Assembly: GCF_018130145.1 (NCBI RefSeq)
Contig: NZ_JAFCMB010000018.1
Location: 1-64,000 of the forward strand
Reading direction: 5' to 3'
Length of the DNA stretch: 64,000 nucleotides
Source: Bradyrhizobium sp. AUGA SZCCT0176
Lineage (GTDB): Bacteria > Pseudomonadota > Alphaproteobacteria > Rhizobiales > Xanthobacteraceae
The translations under genes were made by a program, and so were the position numbers. The notes below the pieces were generated by a model. The model worked only from the letters and a program-made list of their open reading frames with translations, searched no databases and was not told where the DNA came from. Below, piece after piece: positions 60,668 through 64,000 of this stretch (position 1 is its first letter; each line of letters begins with the position of its first letter).

Positions 60668-61153
60668 TCAGACCTGAATCGAGGTCAGCTTCTTCAGGCA
60701 CCGCAGCGCGAATGACGATCGGCTGTGGCGGATGCCTGGAATGCGATAAAGCTTTTCACGCAGGAAGCGTTCGTAGCCGGCCGTACTCTCGACGGCGACC
60801 TTTACCAGATAGTCATAATCTCCGGTGGTGAGATAGGCCTCGATCACTTCGGGCAAGCCAGCGAGCAGTTCTCCGAACCGCTCCAGCACCTCTTCATCGT
60901 GACGGTCGAGCGTGATTTCGATGATCACTGTTTCCGGCAGACCGAGCTTCTCCTGATTGAGGAGCGCAACATAGCCGTCGATGTAACCCTGCTTCTCCAG
61001 TCGCTTGAGTCTGTTCCAGCACGGCGTCGTGGATAGCCCGACCTTGTCGGCCAGCTCCGCCGTCGTGAGCCGTGCATCGGCTTGCATCGCCCGCAGGATG
61101 CGCCGGTCGGTCTCGTCAAGGCGCAGTGAGTCCTTCCGCCGCGTCGCCTTCAT
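60668..61153 (-). CDS. Lrp/AsnC-family transcriptional regulator
   Basis: 161 residues. The helix-turn-helix (residues about 30-50, TTAELADKVGLSTTPCWNRL) is followed by the RAM ligand domain, with YLTTGDYDYLVKVAVES (about 107-123). Such proteins sense amino acids. The divergent small ACT-like gene 135 bases away may be its partner or target. Confidence 0.9.
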   Translation of the reverse strand: MKATRRKDSLRLDETDRRILRAMQADARLTTAELADKVGLSTTPCWNRLKRLEKQGYIDGYVALLNQEKLGLPETVIIEITLDRHDEEVLERFGELLAGLPEVIEAYLTTGDYDYLVKVAVESTAGYERFLREKLYRIPGIRHSRSSFALRCLKKLTSIQV

Positions 61154-61288
61154 AACCGAGAACTCTATTCTGGGTATTGGTTAGTTTCCGAGGATAATTA
61201 TATCGCTAACTTGCCAAATTGCCAGGCAAAAGGAAGCCTCTTCTCGGGAAACACGGATACAACTTCTCCAAATTTGAATGGGGATGCC

Positions 61289-61549
61289 GTGTTCATTCTG
61301 GAGCTGCACGCAAGCGATCTACATGCCGCGCTCGGCCGCCTTCTCGACCAGGTGCGCGTCGCCGATCTGCGGTTGGCGGCCGTCGATGCCCGCGAGGAAG
61401 CCGGCGAATACAAAATCCAGGCTTCCATCGACGTCCGTGACCGCCAGGCCGTCGAAAGGCTTGCCCGCCGCGTCGGCGCGATCATCGGCGTTGCCGCGAT
61501 CGAGGTGAGCGGCGGACGTCAGCACGCGATACTAGCGGCCGCCCCATGA
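61289..61549 (+). CDS. Small ACT-like domain protein
   Basis: 86 residues from GTG 61289, preceded by GGGGATGCC; an upstream in-frame start at 61211 would add 26 unlikely residues. RLLDQVRVADLRLAAVDAR and VERLARRVGAIIGVAAIEV follow the beta-alpha-beta pattern of an ACT domain, like small subunits of acetolactate synthase. It may bind an amino acid, as its divergent Lrp neighbour does. Function unknown. Confidence 0.6.
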   Translation: MFILELHASDLHAALGRLLDQVRVADLRLAAVDAREEAGEYKIQASIDVRDRQAVERLARRVGAIIGVAAIEVSGGRQHAILAAAP

Positions 61550-61623
61550 TCTCACACGATCAGGCGCGCAATGGTCGCCGCAACAGCTTCCGACAGGTCC
61601 GCTAACCGCCCCTCGCGAGACGG

Positions 61624-63120
61624 CTATTCCCAGGACCAGGCGGAGAAGTCATTTTCGAATTGCGGGACTTCCTTCCACACACCCTTCAGCTTCTTGCTCG
61701 CAATGGTGATCCATTGCGGCTGGAACAGGAAGCCGGCAACCGCATCGGTCGCCAGCATGCGCTGCGCGTCGCCGAGCAACTTGGCGCGTTCGGCCTCGGC
61801 CGGTGTTGCCTTGATCTGCTGGTAGAGCGCGTTGAAGGCCTCGTTGTTATAGCCGAGATAATAGTCCGGCTCGGTTATCTTCACGAGATCGAACGGCTCG
61901 ACATGCGAGACGATGGTGAGATCGAAATTGTGCGGGCCGTTGCCGGCAAAGACCTGTGACAGCCACTGCGCCCATTCGACGTTCTCGATCTTGGCGATGA
62001 TGCCGACTTTGGCGAGCTGGGCCGCGAGGATTTCTCCGCCGTTCCGCGCATAAGGTGGCGGCGGCAGCTTGAGGCTCAGCTCCAGCGGCGCTTTGACGCC
62101 CGCTTCTGCCAGCAGCTTCTTGGCCTTTTCCGGGTCGTATGGATTGATGCCTGTCGTATCGACATAGCCGAGCGATCCCGGCGTATAAAAGCTGCCGATC
62201 GGCGAGCCAAATCCATCGACAGCGCCATCGATCATCGCCTTGCGATCGATGGCGGCGAGAATGGCGCGACGAACCCGCACATCGTCGAGCGGCTTCCTCC
62301 GTTCGTTAATGCCGACGATGGTCTTGGCCCTGGAGCCGCCAATCAGGACATTGAAGCGCGGATCGGCCTTGAACTGCGCCACACTGCGCGCCACCGCGCC
62401 GCGCGGAAACACGTCGATGTCACCCGACAGCAGCGCCGCGACCTGCGCGGCGGGATCGCCGATGAAGCGGATGGTCACCTTGGAAAGCTTGATCGCGGCG
62501 GCGTTGCGATAATCCGGCCATTTGCTCAGGGTGATCGACGATCCCTTGGCCCAGGCACCGAGCGTATAGGGTCCGGTGCCGACCGGCTGCGTCGCATTGG
62601 TCGGTGCACTCTTCGGCTCGACGATCGAGCCGCCCGCCTGACCGATCAGGAACGGCAGGTTCGGTTCGGAATATTTGAGCACGACCACGATCGTCTCCGC
62701 GTCAGGCGCGGTGACCGACTCAAACGCCTGGTACAGGCTCTTGTCCTTGTTGGTGCTGGTCGGCGCCGCGTTGCGATCGTAGGAAAACTTCACCGCAGAG
62801 GAATCGAACGGCTCGCCGTTGTGGAATTTGACGCCCTTGCGGAGCTTGAACGTATAGGTTTTCAGGTCGGCCGACGCCTGCCAACTCTCGGCGAGCAAGG
62901 GCGATACCGAACCGTCCTCGTTGATCTTGGTCAACGTCTCATAGAGGTTATAGAGCGTGACCTCGGCAATGGCCGCAGCGGCTGCGTTGGTGGGATCGAG
63001 TCCCGGCGGCTCCAGCGTCATGCCCATGACGACGCTGTCCTTCTTGCCCTGCGCCAGACTCGGCAGCGGCGCGGCGGCGAACGCGGCCACAACTGCAAAA
63101 ATGGCTAACTTCCTGAACAT
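61624..63120 (-). CDS. Peptide/nickel-type ABC transporter substrate-binding protein (DppA-like)
   Basis: 498 residues: Sec signal peptide (MFRKLAIFAVVAAFAAAPLP, cleavage after SLAQ), then GMTLEPPGLDPTN and LYNLYETLTKINEDGSVSPL, the start of the SBP family 5 fold. It is periplasmic and binds peptides, opines or similar compounds. It lies 55 bases downstream of the ATPase gene that runs off the window, so it is the last visible gene of that operon. Confidence 0.9.
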   Translation of the reverse strand: MFRKLAIFAVVAAFAAAPLPSLAQGKKDSVVMGMTLEPPGLDPTNAAAAAIAEVTLYNLYETLTKINEDGSVSPLLAESWQASADLKTYTFKLRKGVKFHNGEPFDSSAVKFSYDRNAAPTSTNKDKSLYQAFESVTAPDAETIVVVLKYSEPNLPFLIGQAGGSIVEPKSAPTNATQPVGTGPYTLGAWAKGSSITLSKWPDYRNAAAIKLSKVTIRFIGDPAAQVAALLSGDIDVFPRGAVARSVAQFKADPRFNVLIGGSRAKTIVGINERRKPLDDVRVRRAILAAIDRKAMIDGAVDGFGSPIGSFYTPGSLGYVDTTGINPYDPEKAKKLLAEAGVKAPLELSLKLPPPPYARNGGEILAAQLAKVGIIAKIENVEWAQWLSQVFAGNGPHNFDLTIVSHVEPFDLVKITEPDYYLGYNNEAFNALYQQIKATPAEAERAKLLGDAQRMLATDAVAGFLFQPQWITIASKKLKGVWKEVPQFENDFSAWSWE

Positions 63121-63175
63121 CCCTTGCTCCCCTGAAATATCGCGCGACCAGACTAAGCCAGTCCCGCATAAAAGG

Positions 63176-64000
63176 CTAACCCTCCTCCGACGCTACCGGA
63201 GGCAATGCCATCACCGTCTCGGCGCGATGGCAGGCGGCTGATTGCGCCGGTCCCACCTTGCGCAGCGCAGGCGCGACCTCGCGACAGTGCTGGTCGGCCA
63301 GCGCACAGCGTGACGCGTAGGGACATCCCGTCGCGCCCAGCGAATGCGAAGCGATCACCTGCGCACCGCGACGCCGGCGCACACCTCCGGCCCGGGCGCG
63401 CGGCACCGCCTCGAGCAACGCCCGCGTGTAGGGATGGGCGCAATGCGCGAACAGATCCTCAGGGCTCCCCTGCTCGACGATCCGCCCGAGATACATCACC
63501 GCGATCTCGTCGCAGAGATAATCCACCACCGCCAGATCGTGGCTGATCAGGACGTAGCTCAACCCGAACTGATCCTGCAGGTCTTGCAGGAGATTGAGCA
63601 CCTGCGCCTGCACGGAGACGTCGAGTGCGCTGACCGGCTCGTCGGCGACGATCAGTTTTGGCTGGGTGATCAGCGCGCGCGCGATCGCGATGCGCTGGCG
63701 CTGGCCACCGGAGAATTCATGCGGGAACTTGTCCATGTCAGCCTCGCGCAGTCCGACCTGCCGCAGCACGTCGGCAACGCGCTGACGCAACGTGGCGCGA
63801 TCCATCCGTCCGAGCGCGGTCAAGGGCTCCGCGACGATGCGCGCAATGGTCTGCCGCGGATCCAGCGAGCCGTAGGGATCCTGAAACACCATCTGAAAAT
63901 CACGCCGGGCGCGGCGTAACTCGTCGGCCGGCAGCCGGTTCAGGTCGCGGCCCATGAGCGACACCGAACCTGACGACGGCCGCTCCAGCGCCATCACCAG
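63176..64000 (-). CDS. Peptide-type ABC transporter ATPase (DppF/OppF-like), 5' end outside the window
   Basis: The visible 274 residues lack Walker A, which lies beyond the edge. Present are FQDPYGSLDPRQT (Q-loop), FSGGQRQRIAIA (signature), LIVADEPVSALDVS (Walker B) and the C-terminal oligopeptide domain with its Cys residues (GCPYASRCALADQHC). It powers import with the binding protein encoded downstream; permease genes are expected beyond the edge. Confidence 0.9.
   Translation of the reverse strand: MVMALERPSSGSVSLMGRDLNRLPADELRRARRDFQMVFQDPYGSLDPRQTIARIVAEPLTALGRMDRATLRQRVADVLRQVGLREADMDKFPHEFSGGQRQRIAIARALITQPKLIVADEPVSALDVSVQAQVLNLLQDLQDQFGLSYVLISHDLAVVDYLCDEIAVMYLGRIVEQGSPEDLFAHCAHPYTRALLEAVPRARAGGVRRRRGAQVIASHSLGATGCPYASRCALADQHCREVAPALRKVGPAQSAACHRAETVMALPPVASEEG

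Overview
The window looks like chromosome of an alphaproteobacterium of the Bradyrhizobium / Nitrobacteraceae type. The coding sequence is GC-rich, genes are tightly packed with many 4-nt ATGA overlaps, and the gene families are those abundant in soil rhizobia: Liv-type ABC transporters, CaiB CoA-transferases, FCD-type GntR regulators, Bug-family binding proteins and CHASE2 cyclases. Two short hairpin repeats (3721-3814 and 35482-35590) and the noncoding stretch at 1-355 resemble, from memory, sequences common between Bradyrhizobium genes. No rRNA, tRNA, CRISPR array, transposase or phage gene was seen.

Region 1 (0.4-14.4 kb) is a catabolic block. A leftward operon-like row encodes a Liv-type ABC importer (livK-H-M-G-F), a short-chain dehydrogenase, a CaiB CoA-transferase, an enoyl-CoA hydratase, a MaoC hydratase and a citrate-lyase-like CoA lyase. 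A divergent rightward operon encodes an acyl-CoA synthetase, a TetR regulator, a second related dehydrogenase and a Baeyer-Villiger monooxygenase of the hydroxyacetophenone-monooxygenase size class. Together they suggest uptake of an aromatic or alicyclic ketone or alcohol, oxidation to an ester, CoA activation and beta-oxidation-like breakdown. Region 2 (15-28.6 kb) is a mixed set of unlinked small units: DsbA/HCCA-isomerase-like protein, GST, class II aldolase, triple GAF-like protein, epoxide hydrolase, dienelactone-hydrolase-like protein with a divergent GlxA/AraC regulator, MocR regulator with a divergent EamA exporter, Bug binding protein, and Sel1 and TPR repeat proteins.

Region 3 (28.9-43.7 kb) holds a second Liv importer beside a PrpB-like lyase, a PrpF-like isomerase, an MmgE/PrpD hydratase, a TcuA-like flavin dehydrogenase, a beta-hydroxyacid dehydrogenase, an MBL hydrolase, an epimerase and two FCD GntR regulators. 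The enzymes fit an isomerise-hydrate-cleave route for an unsaturated di- or tricarboxylate. A near-identical palindrome (AACTGT-N2-ACAGTT) recurs in the regulatory gaps and probably marks one regulon.

Region 4 (44.2-58.2 kb) is the most unusual part. It is an NHLP/NHLM-type peptide export operon: an HlyD-like adaptor, an ABC transporter with a C39 peptidase domain, and a second ABC transporter. It is followed by a short, easily missed 58-codon gene (51697-51873) for a double-glycine-leader, glycine-rich peptide ending in an amphipathic tail, with its own ribosome binding site and rho-independent terminator. Next come a cyclic-nucleotide-binding patatin phospholipase, a CHASE2 adenylate cyclase, a Crp/Fnr regulator, a FecR-domain protein and a second small gene whose product also carries a GG site. 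A GTGA-N6-TCAC palindrome lies between the transporter and the peptide gene. I propose a cAMP-controlled peptide secretion system; the proposal rests on sequence motifs and gene order only.

Region 5 (58.4-64 kb) has a sulfatase-fold hydrolase whose nucleophile position reads Thr, a divergent GntR regulator, an Lrp/AsnC regulator with a divergent small ACT-like protein, and the start of a peptide-type ABC importer that runs off the window edge.
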